A DNA stretch of 34,576 nucleotides from Tubiluchus corallicola (GCA_030141605.1 JAQGDQ010001566.1:1-34576), one strand, 5' to 3'. Positions 1 to 10,746 are shown, counted from the stretch's first letter. The notes: generated by a model from the sequence alone, not told the origin. Numbers and translations are program-made.

Positions 1-425
1 ATCACCAGAGCATGTCTTTTACAAGTACAGTTACGTAGCTTTAAGAAATCTAGATGTTTTTATCACCACAGCATGTCTTTTACAAGTACAGTTACGTAGC
101 TTTAAGAAATCAAAAGGTTTTTATCACCAGAGCATGTCTTTTACAAGTAGTGTTACGTAACTTTAAGAAATCAAAAGGTTTTTATTACCAGAGCATGTCT
201 TTTACAAGTACAGTTACGTAACTTTAAGAAATCTAGATGTTTTTATCACCAGAGCATGTCTTTTACAAGTACAGTTACGTAGCTTTAAGAAATCTAGATG
301 TTTTTATCACTAGAGCATGTCTTTTACAAGTACAGTTACGTAGCTTTAAGAAATCTAGATGTTTTTATCACTAGAGCATGTCTTTTACAAGTACAGTTAC
401 GTAGCTTTAAGAAATCTAGATGTTT
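1..425 (+). repeat. 61-bp tandem array, left arm (truncated by window start)
   Basis: About seven units of 61 bp, each containing ATCACCAGAGCATG, then ACAAGTACAGTTACGTAGC, then AAGAAATC and a T-run. Units differ by a few substitutions (for example TAGATG or AAAAGG near the unit end). The array continues off the left edge. Open reading frames crossing it are chance products of the repeat. Confidence 0.92.
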
Positions 426-812
426 GGCTTCTGTTAAATACTTTATTAGTTGCATAATGTTCTTTTGGTTCCCCCTATATAAACTGGTCGTACGTTTGTA
501 AAATTTACCACTGATTACGACAGCAGTAGTCTGTCGAAAATTTTGACACGATTTTTTGATTATGTGAATTGGAAGTTTTAATAAAGTTGTGTTTTTGGCT
601 ATAAATGTTTTTAAGTGCCTGTAATGAAAAATATCCAAACATTTCTTCACGGAAATCGCATCTTTCATACCAACTTACAGACTATGATCAATTCTTATAA
701 TTTTTACCAATATTTATGCATTAATAATTGATCTTAGTGCTTTTATAAAGAGTTGGAAAATTGACACAAAATATCATGGTACATTATTTCACTTTAATTA
801 TTATTATTTTTT
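426..812 (+). repeat. Inner unique arm of the inverted repeat, left copy
   Basis: This non-tandem stretch starts at GGCTTCTGTTAAATAC and is the reverse complement of 1475-1865 with only scattered mismatches and small indels (for example one G/T difference in TAATGKTCTTTTGG). The high similarity implies either a recent origin or ongoing conversion between arms. ORFs on either strand here are not conserved coding regions. The opening ~80 bases resemble 31545-31620, see the finding on a second element. Confidence 0.88.
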
Positions 813-890
813 ATCCTTTAATTCCATAAGTGACTTGGCTTCATAAATGATACATAAAGAAATGGTTATTCTTTTTCTTTAGAATTACCA

Positions 891-1115
<225 letters not shown>

Positions 1116-1138
1116 TACAGAAATATATTCCTGAATTG

Positions 1139-1290
1139 TACAGGCTGAGCCAAAAGTAATACTACACTTTCAGACATTTATTGAACAGCATCACGGAGCT
1201 GTCATGATCGTAATAATTTTAAAATAATTATACCAGCGTGAAAGCAGAAGACCCGGTTCGAGTCCAATGGTGGGAATTTTTTTTGAAAAT
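1139..1290 (+). other. Loop segment with mariner-like end and tRNA-type B box (possible relic)
   Basis: At 1139-1165 a TA is followed by CAGGCTGAGCCAAAAGTAAT, which resembles the GGTTGG.GCAAAAGTAAT ends of mariner elements as I remember them. At 1255-1265 there is a perfect Pol III B-box word, GGTTCGAGTCC, followed about 12 bases later by a run of eight T, a possible Pol III terminator. I find no convincing A box and the T-stem is poorly paired, so this is not a tRNA gene. It may be a decayed SINE or tRNA-derived fragment inside the loop. Confidence 0.3.
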
Positions 1291-1474
1291 TTCTAATTTA
1301 GTATTGCTTTTATACGTTTGTGGGTTTCAGTTTTTCCAAATATACAGAACATGTTAAATTGGAATACAGAATAAAAATAAAAATATTACAAAACAAAAAC
1401 AAGATTCAAATCATTTATATTAAAATAATTAAAATAAAAGAGAAAAAGAAATAATTATAATTAAAATGAATAAA

Positions 1475-1865
1475 AAGAAATAATAATAAATAAAGTGAAA
1501 TAATGTACCATGATATTTTGTGTCAATTTTCCAACTCTTTATAAAAGCACTAAGATCAATTATCAATGCATAAATATTGGTAAAAATTATAAGAATTGAT
1601 CATAGTCTGTAAGATGGTATAAAAGATGCGATTTCCGTGAAAAAATTTTTGGACATTTTTCATTACAGGCACTTAAAAAACATTTATAGCCAAAAAACAC
1701 AACTTTATTAAAACTTCCAATTCACATAATGAAAAAATCGCGTCAAAATTTTCGACAGACTACTGCTGTCGTAATCAGTGGTAAATTTTACAAACGTACG
1801 ACCAGTTTATATAGGGGGAACCAAAAGACCATTATGCAACTAATAAAGTATTTAACAGAAGCCAA
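1475..1865 (-). repeat. Inner unique arm of the inverted repeat, right copy
   Basis: Reverse complement of 426-812. It ends in the sequence AGAAGCC, where the 61-bp tandem array begins. Both arms keep the same junction between inner arm and array, which supports a single structured element and not a chance pair of satellites. Confidence 0.88.
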
Positions 1866-3254
1866 AACATTTTGATTTCTTAAAGCTACGTAACTGTACT
1901 TGTAAAAGACGCAGTGTGGTGATAAAAACATCTAGGTTTCTTAAAGCTACGTAACTGTACTTGTAAAAGACATGCTCTGGTGATAAAAACATTTTGATTT
2001 CTTAAAGCTACGTAACTGTACTTGTAAAAGACATGCTCTGGTGATAAAAACATTTTGATTTCTTAAAGCTACGTAACTGTACTTGTAAAAGACGCGCTCT
2101 GGTGATAAAAACATTTTGATTTCTTAAAGCTACGTAACTGTACTTGTAAAAGACGTGCTCTAGTGATAAAAACATTTTGATTTCTTAAAGCTACGTAACT
2201 GTACTTGTAAAAGACGCGCTCTGGTGATAAAAACATTTTGATTTCTTAAAGCTAGGTAACTGTACTTGTAAACGACATGCTCTGGTGATAAAAACATTTT
2301 GATTTCTTAAAGCTACGTAACTGCACTTGTAAAAAACGCGCTCTAGTGATAAAAAAATTTTGATTTCTTAAAGCTACGTAACTGTACTTGTAAAAGACGC
2401 GCTCTAGTGATAAAAAAATTTTGATTTCTTAAAGCTACGTAACTGTACTTGTAAAAGACGCGCTCTGGTGATAAAAACATTTTGATTTCTTAAAGCTACG
2501 TAACTGTACTTGTAAAAAACGCGCTCTAGTGATAAAAACATTTTGATTTCTTAAAGTTACGTAACTGTACTTGTAAAAGACGCGCTCTAGTGATAAAAAC
2601 ATCTTGATTTCTTAAAGCTACGTAACTGTACTTGTAAAAGGCATGCTCTGGTGATAAAAACATCTTGATTTCTTAAAGCTAGGTAACTGTACTTGTAAAA
2701 GACATGCTCTGGTGATAAAAACATTTTGATTTCTTAAAGCTAGGTAACTGTACTTGTAAAAGACATGCTCTGGTGATAAAAACATTTTGATTTCTTAAAG
2801 CTAGGTAACTGTACTTGTAAAAGACACGCTCTGGTGATAAAAACATCTAGATTTCTTAAAGCTAGGTAACTGTACTTGTAAAAGACATGCTCTGGTGATA
2901 AAAACATTTTGATTTCTTAAAGCTAGGTAACTGTACTTGTAAAAGACATGCTCTGGTGATAAAAACATTTTGATTTCTTAAAGCTAGGTAACTGTACTTG
3001 TAAAAGACACGCTCTGGTGATAAAAACATCTTGATTTCTTAAAGCTAGGTAACTGTACTTGTAAAAGACATGCTCTGGTGATAAAAACATTTTGATTTCT
3101 TAAAGCTAGGTAACTGTACTTGTAAAAGACATGCTCTGGTGATAAAAACATTTTGATTTCTTAAAGCTAGGTAACTGTACTTGTAAAAGACATGCTCTGG
3201 TGATAAAAACATTTTGATTTCTTAAAGCTACGTAACTGTACTTGTAAAAGACAC
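1866..3254 (-). repeat. 61-bp tandem array, right arm (~23 units)
   Basis: About 23 units of the same 61-bp repeat as at 1-425, in the opposite orientation. Variants are arranged in zones. Units in the loop-proximal half mostly carry GCTACGTAAC and GACGCGCTC, while units from about 2670 to 3190 mostly carry GCTAGGTAAC and GACATGCTC. The last unit (3220-3254) reverts to TACGTA. This zoning is typical of local unit homogenisation. The array stops abruptly at AAAAGACAC|GTGTTTGTTACC. Confidence 0.92.
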
Positions 3255-4202
3255 GTGTTTGTTACCTGGGCTCTCCCCCGCCCCAGTAGCAGGGGTAGCA
3301 GTCACTGTGAGTTCACACGTTCTGAACAATAACCTGCAATCCACCTACTGAGCCTCATTCATCAGTCCCAGGTGTGTTACCTGCGCTTACCTGCGCTGAT
3401 TACAGGTACTGAATGAAGTGTGAACCTCATTATATAACAATTATACAGCAGGGGCATGTCCACAACAAGGGGCTTGACGACAAATCATCTTGTTGTTGTA
3501 ACAATGTTTAATTTGCTGCCAAGAATTAAGTCTGTGAGCGCAGTTTTTGCGTTAATTACCACGATAGGCAATATTGCCACTTTTGCCAACTCTTAACTCT
3601 CATTTTGCATTTCTTTTTAAAACAGAGGGTTGGGAGGTCGCGGTGGTAATTAGTACTTATTTTAGAAATAGATACGCCTCGAGTATGAGCTCTTGTATGT
3701 ATCTAAATTGTTTCCAGTGAAATGTATACAAGTTGTAATTGCTTCGTTTGTAGTGTTACTTCGTGGGAACAAATTGTAGTTTGATAATGGGTTGTCGCTG
3801 TCGCTGTAGCTGTGGCTGTCGTTGCTATTGATTATGTCATAATGGCGAAGGCCATTTTCGCTGTTTGTCACGCATTTGTGCATATCATTTTCATACTAGG
3901 ATCCAGCAGTCAATGGCTGAATGTTTAAAATGTATGTGGAGTGTAGTTTGAAGGGGAACTGAAATCTAGCTCATTACCAAAGAAAATTTTCTAATATGAG
4001 GCACTGCCCCAACAGAGGTGTCTTCGTTGAAATTGAATACAGTGATTTTTCGTCCAGATAAATTGCTGGAGACACGAAGCAGTTTTTGTGGTGCTCACCT
4101 ATTCATTTACTAATTGGGCACAACATTGCTTAACTTCTCAGTCATGCACACATTGTTCCGTGCGTCACTGTAGTGCTTCTGCCACAAAGGCTATCCAAGT
4201 TG
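3255..4202. other. Non-repetitive stretch, no gene seen
   Basis: No coding region, RNA gene or mobile-element signature recognised. It has more GC than its surroundings near 3270-3420 and several ACCTG/CAGGT E-box-like words (TTACCTGCGC twice, CAGGTGTG, TTACAGGTA). A perfect 12-bp palindrome, GGCAATATTGCC, lies at 3567-3578. A short hexamer run TGTCGC/TGTAGC/TGTGGC lies at 3796-3826. If it is intronic to Nkx2.1, regulatory function is possible but only inferred. Confidence 0.4.
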
Positions 4203-4335
4203 TTGTCCTTGTTGTCGTAGTAAGTGGTAGTAGTAGTCGTCGTCGTAGTAAGTAGTTGTTGTTGTTGTCGTTGTCGTTGTCCTTGTTGTTGTCGTTGTTG
4301 TTGCTGTTGCCGTTGTCGTTGTCGTTGTCGTTGTT

Positions 4336-4366
<31 letters not shown>

Positions 4367-4746
4367 TTGCTCTTGTTGTTGTTGTTGCGGTCGTTGCTAT
4401 TGTTGTCATTGCTGCTGCTGCTGTTGTTGCGTTTGTTATTGCTGCTGTTGCTGCTGCTGTTGTTCTTGTTCTTGTTGTTGCTGCTGCTGGTGGTGGTTGT
4501 GCTGTTGCTGCTGTTATTGTGTTTGTTGTTGCTGCTGTTGCTGCTGCTGTTGTTCTTGTTGCTGCTGCTGGTGGTGCTGTTGCTGCTGTTATTGTGTTTG
4601 TTGTTGATGCTGTTGCTGCTACTGTTGTTCTTGTTGTTGTTGCTGGTGGTGGTGGTGTTGTTGCTGCTGTTTTTGTGTTTGCTGTTGCTGCTGTTGCTGC
4701 TGCTGTTGTTCTTGTTGCTGTTGCTGTTGTTGTTGTTGTTGTTGAT
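4203..4746. repeat. Degenerate (GTT/GTC/GCT)n trinucleotide array
   Basis: About 540 bp of GTT, GTC and GCT triplets with internal higher-order copies (a segment including GTTGTTGCTGCTGCTG and GTGTTTGTTGTTG recurs about three times between 4430 and 4690). It keeps long open frames on both strands (poly-Leu, poly-Cys/Val, poly-Asn/Ser, poly-Thr) simply because the period is three. I do not treat any of these as genes. Confidence 0.93.
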
Positions 4747-5112
4747 TGGACAGTTATCCATATTTCTATAGCTTGTTTGAAAGAAACTAGAATAAAATGT
4801 GTACCACGAACCAGAGCTGTGCATTTTGTTGCTTTATCAAACATCGTATAATTATTTTGCCAAAACTGTTTGCATTAGTAGCAAGCTAAGATAAAATATA
4901 ATAAAATATACAGCCTTTTAGTACTATACTACTTTTAGGACGTAAGATAGCAGAAATTGAAATAATAAAGCTAAACTTAGTAGATACTAAACTAAGGTAT
5001 GGCATAGCAGTATTTTTTCATATAAATTTTCCATGATTTAGATCAATTATTTAAAAATCTGTCGTGTTTTTATCTTAGCTTAGTTCACTATTCACTAAAA
5101 GTTTAAACCATA
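4747..5112. other. AT-rich spacer, nothing recognised
   Basis: AT-rich single-copy-looking sequence without ORF, RNA or transposon signature. Confidence 0.4.
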
Positions 5113-5733
5113 TTAAAAGAAGACGGAATGATTTTTCATATACTACCTCATTTTCAAGTTCGTATATAAAAAGTATACATTTTAACACAATTAATGCTGC
5201 AAAAGCGTTTCTGATAATTAAATAATAAATTAAAATCTTAATTAACGGCGGGCGAACCCAAGTATTGATGACATCACAAACTAACATAATTTTCACCAGC
5301 AAAAATATTCCACGAGCGTGCTGCACGTGTTTGCGAAAGCGAAAATTGAAGTACAGTGCTACTGTAAAATATTCGGTGTGTTGTGCTAAAACTAGGCAAG
5401 TTTTAAGATAAAAATTTAAAATTTACAGATTTACGCATGAGGTGTGTAACGTGTGCAGTTCGTCACAACTAACACATCTGTTACTGATAGGTACAGCACC
5501 TGTTTTTTATGTAATGCATATTCCAAATGCAGGCGTTAGTGCCTGTCCAACTAGCAAATGGCGAAATACATGTAACAGTGGAGAACTAGTGACGCGAACG
5601 TGAAATTGTGTTTGTGTGGTAATAATTCTTTCACGTAAGTCACTTTTGAAACAAATAGCATGTTTCCTTTCAATATTTTAAAGAATAGAATGTTTTGACC
5701 TACAGTTTAAGATTGGGTCCGATTTTGCTTTAA
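5113..5733 (+). mobile_element. Family B TTAA-bounded MITE, copy 1
   Basis: Bounded by TTAA at 5113 and 5730. The left end reads TTAAAAGAAGACGGAATGAT and the right end GGTCCGATTTTGCTTTAA, imperfect terminal inverted repeats shared with the other copies. The interior matches the copies at 15092, 16784 and 19642 (landmarks: TTTTCAAGTTC, GATGACATCACAAACTAAC, GTTTGCGAAA, GTGTTTGTGTGGTAATAATTCTTTC). There is no transposase. The TTAA boundaries fit a piggyBac-type target site, though the palindromic T/A ends make this suggestive only. Confidence 0.8.
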
Positions 5734-6237
5734 GGTTTAGAAGTCTGTCACTAAATTTAATTCTATTTTATTTTCGCTTACACACTACAAAATCAGCTAT
5801 GCCAAAATAGTTTTTAATAAAACAGTACTTACCAACAAACTATCTCAGGTTGGTGATATCATACATACTTTGTTCTAATATGACCTTTTCGACTTTGGCT
5901 AAACGGCCAATTAGATGTAACAGTTCTTACCTGGTGACCTTAGTTTATACCTGACTGTCCTATTATGCCAACTGGCTAAATTAGGACAAGCATTTGCCGT
6001 GTTTTGAATCTTTTCAGACAACAATGTTGAAAATTATCAGACCATTAACCAAAATTGTCCAGTAATTGAGTCGAACATATGAAATGGTAGCCATATTAGT
6101 TGATAACAGTTGAATATGGTGGTGATTACAGGGCTGTAAATGCAATGCAAGCTTCATATTTTACCTGCATGTACAGAGTGACATGCGTAGTACGTGAGAG
6201 TCTGTGGTAGATAGACGTAAATTTTCCCGGCTGTAAG
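5734..6237. other. Spacer, nothing recognised
   Basis: No gene or repeat family identified. The segment near 5880-6000 has two near-copies of short words (GGCCAATTAG / TGGCTAAATTAGG) but no clear repeat. Confidence 0.35.
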
Positions 6238-6518
6238 TCAAAGGACCACCGAACAAAGGTCCACTGAACAAAGGACCCTTTGCACAAAGAATCACTGAAG
6301 AACGGACCACATTTGGCACTTTAAAAATGGTCAAAAAGGACCACGAGTTAGGCGGGTGGACAAAGGTTCAACGGTCAAAGGACCACCAGACAAAGTACCA
6401 CGGACAAAGGTCCACTGGACAAAGGACCATAGAAAAAAAGACCACCGGTCAAGGAAAGCCCAGACAAAGTACCACCGGACAAAAGTCCACTGGACAAAGG
6501 GTCACCAGTGTTTGTGTT
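6238..6518 (+). repeat. 15-bp tandem repeat array, forward arm
   Basis: A degenerate 15-bp unit close to GACAAAGGACCACCG runs from 6238 to about 6518, clearest at 6350-6515. The reverse complement of the same unit forms the array at 6690-6885, so the two make an inverted pair. The ORF translated through it (Lys/Asp/His/Arg/Gln-rich 77 aa) is a product of the repeat. Confidence 0.85.
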
Positions 6519-6689
6519 GATAGCAGTTCTAGTGAAATTGCAACTTTGACTTATTGTTGATATTTTATTTAATAAAGCGTGATTGATGGTGATAATATTA
6601 ATGACTGATAAATGTCTTATACACGTGTACTTGCTTCATCTTGTTTTTATTTTAGAGCACATAGCTTTGTAAAAAAAGCAAAAATGCGG

Positions 6690-6885
6690 TTCTTTGCCCG
6701 GTGGTCCTTACTCTCGTGGTTCTTTGTCCGTCATCCTTTGACTGGTGGTCCTTTGACCAGTCTTAATTTTTGTTCAGTGATCTTTTGTCCGTGGTAATCC
6801 TGTGTCCAGTGGCCCTTTGACCGCGGTGGTCCTTTGCCCTGTGGTCCTTCGTCCGGTGGTCCTTTGTTGGCCTCTTCCTAGTTGG
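6690..6885 (-). repeat. 15-bp tandem repeat array, reverse arm
   Basis: Units close to CGGTGGTCCTTTGTC, the reverse complement of the array at 6238-6518, separated from it by a ~170-bp unrelated spacer. The arrangement repeats in miniature the architecture seen at 1-3254. Confidence 0.85.
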
Positions 6886-8141
6886 CCTTTGTAAGGAGGT
6901 GGAGTGGTCACAAGATCGACAGGTGGGAGGGCTGATTGGAAGCACTAAAAATAAAATTGTGGCCGAGGGGAGGGTACAAAGGGCAGAGTTTGTTAAAAGG
7001 GTTTAATATCATCCAGTAAAGATCTGTCATATTGGAGTTTTTGGCAAACCATAAATCATTTTTATTATAATAAAGGAAGATTCGTATAATATCTAATATC
7101 ATTTATAATACCATTGTGTACGCCGAAATAGTGAATTAGTAACCCCTTTTTCGCCCCCTCTTTTCTCCCCAACCTTGAGCTAATCTGTGCATCATTTTTC
7201 AAAAAAAGATAGTATTATGTTCAGGTAGACAATGATAATTACAGGTAAAAGAAACAGGTGAACAAAAGACCACCTGTAATTTACTAACACAGACGCATTA
7301 TAATGGTATGCAGTGTTGAAAGCTTAATGCCAGGTTTTAAATAATAATTCTAGTTTCATTCTCTTCTGAAAATCTGCAATAATAAAAGGAAATTATGGAC
7401 GTTTATGTTAAAAAATGGTTACGTGTATTTGCAGCTGCGCGGAGGGATACAATGTAGTGCGTGCAACTGTTAAATGGTTGTGAAACAGATTATCTAACCT
7501 CGTTATACGTATTTAATATTTGTGATGCTGATAGATAATTTCTGAGCAAGAAGTTCTTAATAATTATAACAAAACAGCTAAAAAAGGAGTTTTTTCATTC
7601 GTGATTTTAGTTCATTTTAGATTGGCACACGGGTGATTTTACCTGGCTAAAAATTTTAATTTTATATTGGGTACTTGTTATAATAAAAACTGCCACGAAG
7701 TAAAGTTTGCAATGTGGCCAATTGCAATTCACTTTCAAGATACACATAAACTTCTTGTTGTTTTAAATACTGTTGATCTACTTAAGTTGAACGTGTGTCA
7801 GCCATTTATTTCAAATACTATGATAGTAACTTTTAAATTAGCGTCCATACAGCCTAAAAGTTGTGCAACGCAGTGTGTGTTTTTTTAAATTTAACATAAA
7901 AGAGTGAAAGGGTTAGAGAGCTCGTTACTTGCAGCCCATCCTAGTACTTGATGCTAAAATGATAGTGAATTTTTTTTCTAAAAATTTTTTCAAATAAAAT
8001 TTATTACCGAGCAGTTTTGAAGCAAACTAGCCAAATTGTGATAATCAAGTTTTTTCGGAAAAATGATTAAATTTCTAATAAAATTTATCGTTGACCGATT
8101 TTGAAACAAAACTGTTCATTATCAAAACATCTACAGCAAAG
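6886..8141. other. AT-rich stretch with small duplications, no gene
   Basis: No credible coding region. A perfect 10-bp inverted repeat, AATTACAGGT (7237-7246) and ACCTGTAATT (7272-7281), flanks a further CAGGTG word. A ~37-bp segment with AAATAAAATTTAT near 7994 recurs near 8076, and 8104-8141 duplicates 8306-8343 (word CATTATCAAAACATCTACAG). Confidence 0.45.
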
Positions 8142-8768
8142 TTGTTATTGAAAATTTTCAATAATAAATTCCAAATCTTTTAAAATCTATACAAGCTCAC
8201 ACTTTCCATGGCACCGACTACATTAAGTATTAGAAATTTAGATTTGTTCATATTTGGGAAATAAATGTTCGTAACTTCTGCAAAATATGGTTGCAGAACG
8301 GTTTCGAACAAAACTGTTCATTATCAAAACATCTACAGCAAAGAAATTTACCAGAATTTAGAAACAACATCGAGTGTTTTTACTGAATGTTCCGATAATA
8401 AGATAGTTCTTCGTTTTCTCTTAAAATCTTGTTCGTGGATTGTTCATACCAATCAAGGCATTTAGTCCGTAAGGTAAATTGATAAATTGATACATATATT
8501 ATATCGTTCATCGTTAGGGCTATACTACTGAATCGTATTTCGATGTTGTTTCCAAGTTCTGGTAAGTTTCTTTGTTTTAGATGCCTTGATAATGAACAGT
8601 TTTGTTCGAAACCAGTCGGCAATCATATTTTGCAGAAGTTACGAACATTTATTTCCCCAAATATGAATAAATCTAAATTTCCAATAATGAATGTAGTCGG
8701 TGCCATGGAAAGTGTGAGTTTGTATAGATTTTAAAAGATACGGAGTTTATTATTGAGAATTTTCCGTA
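8142..8768. mobile_element. Family C inverted-repeat element (arms ~230 bp)
   Basis: 8142-8373 and 8538-8768 are reverse complements at roughly 90% identity by eye, with a ~165-bp loop. Shared landmarks are ACTTTCCATGGCACCGACTA and TTCGTAACTTCTGCAAAATA, with their complements in the right arm. The distal part of the arm also occurs near 33890-33990, so this is a dispersed family and not a one-off palindrome. No transposase. Three short ORFs crossing it are chance. Confidence 0.82.
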
Positions 8769-8926
8769 ACAATTTCTATAGAATTTTCTAGATTGTAGTT
8801 TTGTCACGCCCTCCTTTGGCGATTTAAATTCGCTTTTTGTTGTTTTTCGTTTAAGAAGTTCAACGTCCTTTAAAAATGGAAGAAATCATTAATTTCTAAC
8901 TGTATAATTTAGTTTGATACCTGCTG

Positions 8927-8978
8927 TGACGTAAGAAAGACGTTTCGATGACGTAACAATGCCCCCGTCGTGACGCAA
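8927..8978 (+). promoter_or_regulatory. Three bZIP-type TGACG(T/C)AA words at exact 22-bp spacing
   Basis: TGACGTAA occurs at 8927-8934 and 8949-8956, and TGACGCAA at 8971-8978. Start-to-start distances are 22 and 22 bp, about two helical turns, so all three sites would face the same side of DNA. The words fit CREB/ATF, PAR or C/EBP-type bZIP sites. The intervening bases differ, which argues against a simple recent tandem repeat. Function is inference. Confidence 0.4.
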
Positions 8979-9227
8979 CAAAAGAGGTCTTGTTATGTTA
9001 TAAATTCCAAAACACAAATTACAGAGTCCTTGCTAATACAATGTGCATACAATCATATAATAAAAATGTATTAATCTATAGAGGAGGTCTCGTTCACACA
9101 TAGTTTTGCAAAATATTTTTTTTATTTTAGCACATAGTGGTTCAGAATGATTCCATTTTTTTAATTCGTGCGTTTGCTGTGTATTGTTAAGGTTCGAAAG
9201 CGGAGGCTTTATTATTTTATAATGATA

Positions 9228-9845
9228 TCAGAGAGAAAGGAATTGAGAGAGCATGCGAGAGAGAGAGAGAGAGGAGTTGAGGGCAAAAAAGAAAGTGATG
9301 GAGAGAGAGGAGTTGAGAGGAAAAAAGAAGGTGATGGAGAGAGAGGAGTTGAGAGGAAAAAGAAAGTGAGGGAGAGAGAGGAGTTGAGAGAAAAAAAGAA
9401 GTTGATGGAGAGAGAGGAGTTGAGAGAAAAAGAAAGTGAGGGAGAGAGAGGAGTTGAGAGGAAAAAAGTGAGGGAGAACGGGGGGGTTGAGAGGAAAAAA
9501 GTGAGGGTGAGAGAGGAGTTGAGAGGAAAAAAGTGAGGGAGAGAGAGGAGTTGAGAGGGAAAAAAAGGTGAGAGAGAGAGAGGAGTTGAGAGAAAAAAGA
9601 AAGTAAGGGAGAGAGAGGAGTTGAGAGGAAAAAAGAAAGTGAGGGAGAGAGAGGAGTTGAGAGGAAAAAAAGTAAGGGAGAGAGATGAGTTGAGAGGAAA
9701 AAAGAAAGTGAGGAAGAGAGAGGAGTTGAGAGGAAAAGAGAGTGAGGGAGAGAGAGGAGTTGAGAGAAAAAAAGAAGGTGAGGAAGAGAGAGGAGTTGAG
9801 AGGAAAAAAGAAAGTGAGGAAGAGAGAGGAGTTGAGAGGAAAAAA

Positions 9846-9932
<87 letters not shown>

Positions 9933-9985
9933 AAGAGACACGATAAAGAAAAAGAGAGGGAGAGAGAGAGGATGTCCAAAAGAGA
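9228..9985 (+). repeat. Polypurine block: ~36-bp GAGAGGAGTTGAGAGG minisatellite, then (GA)n
   Basis: About 750 bp almost free of pyrimidines on the + strand. 9260-9848 is a variable ~35-37-bp repeat built around GAGAGGAGTTGAGAG plus A-runs. 9849-9928 is an uninterrupted GA run of about 80 bp. Both strands stay open (Glu/Arg/Lys-rich and Ser/Leu-rich). Such mirror-symmetric polypurine DNA can form triplex (H-DNA) structures. Not coding in my view. Confidence 0.92.
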
Positions 9986-10019
9986 TTGAGAGGGAGGGAG
10001 ATAGAAAATGATAATGTTA

Positions 10020-10240
10020 ACAGATCATATTATACTGTATAGTATAGTATTGTACTGTATTGTATTGCACTGTATTGTCTTATTGTATTGTAGTGTAGTG
10101 TATAGTATTGTATCGTGTTGTATTGTATTGTGTTGTATTGTATTGTATTGTATTGTATCGTGTTGTATTGTATTGTATTGTATTGTGTTGTATTGTATTG
10201 TATTGTATTGTGTTGTATTGTATTATATTGTATTGTATGG
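10020..10240. repeat. (TATTG)n pentanucleotide array
   Basis: About 220 bp of TATTG/TGTAT pentamers with substitutions (TATCG, TGTTG). It follows the GA block after about 35 bp. Confidence 0.92.
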
Positions 10241-10390
10241 CCAAAGTAACACTTGGCTAAGCTAGGCGAGACCAGTCAATACAATTCCAAGGCAATAATC
10301 TCAACACCTTGTTTCATTTTTCTTTCATTAACTTCTTCGCCACTCATTGTATTTTTGTAGTTTTAAATCAACATGGAACGCATCATAACC

Positions 10391-10746
10391 AAGTTGTCCC
10401 ACGTACCCAGTCTCACACCCGCCAAGTTGTCCCACGTACCCAGTCTCACACCCGCCAAGTTGTCCCACGTACCCAGTCTCACACCCGCCAAGTTGTCCCA
10501 CGTACCCAGTCTCACACCCGCCAAGTTGTCCCACGTACCCAGTCTCACACCCGCCAAGTTGTCCCACGTACCCAGTCTCACACCCGCCAAGTTGTCCCAC
10601 GTACCCAGTCTCACACCCGCCAAGTTGTCCCACGTACCCAGTCTCACACCCGCCAAGTTGTCCCACGTACCCAGTCTCACACCCGCCAAGTTGTCCCACG
10701 TACCCAGTCTCACACCCGCCAAGTTGTCCCACGTACCCACACCCGC
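10391..10746. repeat. 33-bp minisatellite, about ten near-identical units plus a partial
   Basis: The unit is 33 bp (begins AAGTTGTCCCACGTACCCAG and ends CACCCGCC). Units are virtually identical, so expansion is recent. Since 33 is a multiple of three, several frames on both strands are open for over 120 codons, giving 11-residue repeats. There is no family resemblance, so I treat it as non-coding. Confidence 0.93.

Noticed and set aside
336-668. 110-aa minus-strand ORF
   Set aside because: It covers the inverted-repeat arm and the 61-bp array; the equivalent frame is interrupted in the other arm.
1251-1284. tRNA gene
   Set aside because: Only the B-box word and a T-run are present. No A box, no acceptor stem and poor T-stem pairing.
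4165-4851. Long Asn/Ser-, Thr/Ala-, Leu-, Val- and Cys-rich ORFs on both strands
   Set aside because: All are frames of one degenerate GTT/GTC/GCT array. Simultaneous opening of five frames shows that it is the period, not selection.
9168-9989. Glu/Arg/Lys-rich and Ser/Leu-rich ORFs of 120-255 aa
   Set aside because: Products of the polypurine repeat read in different frames and strands.
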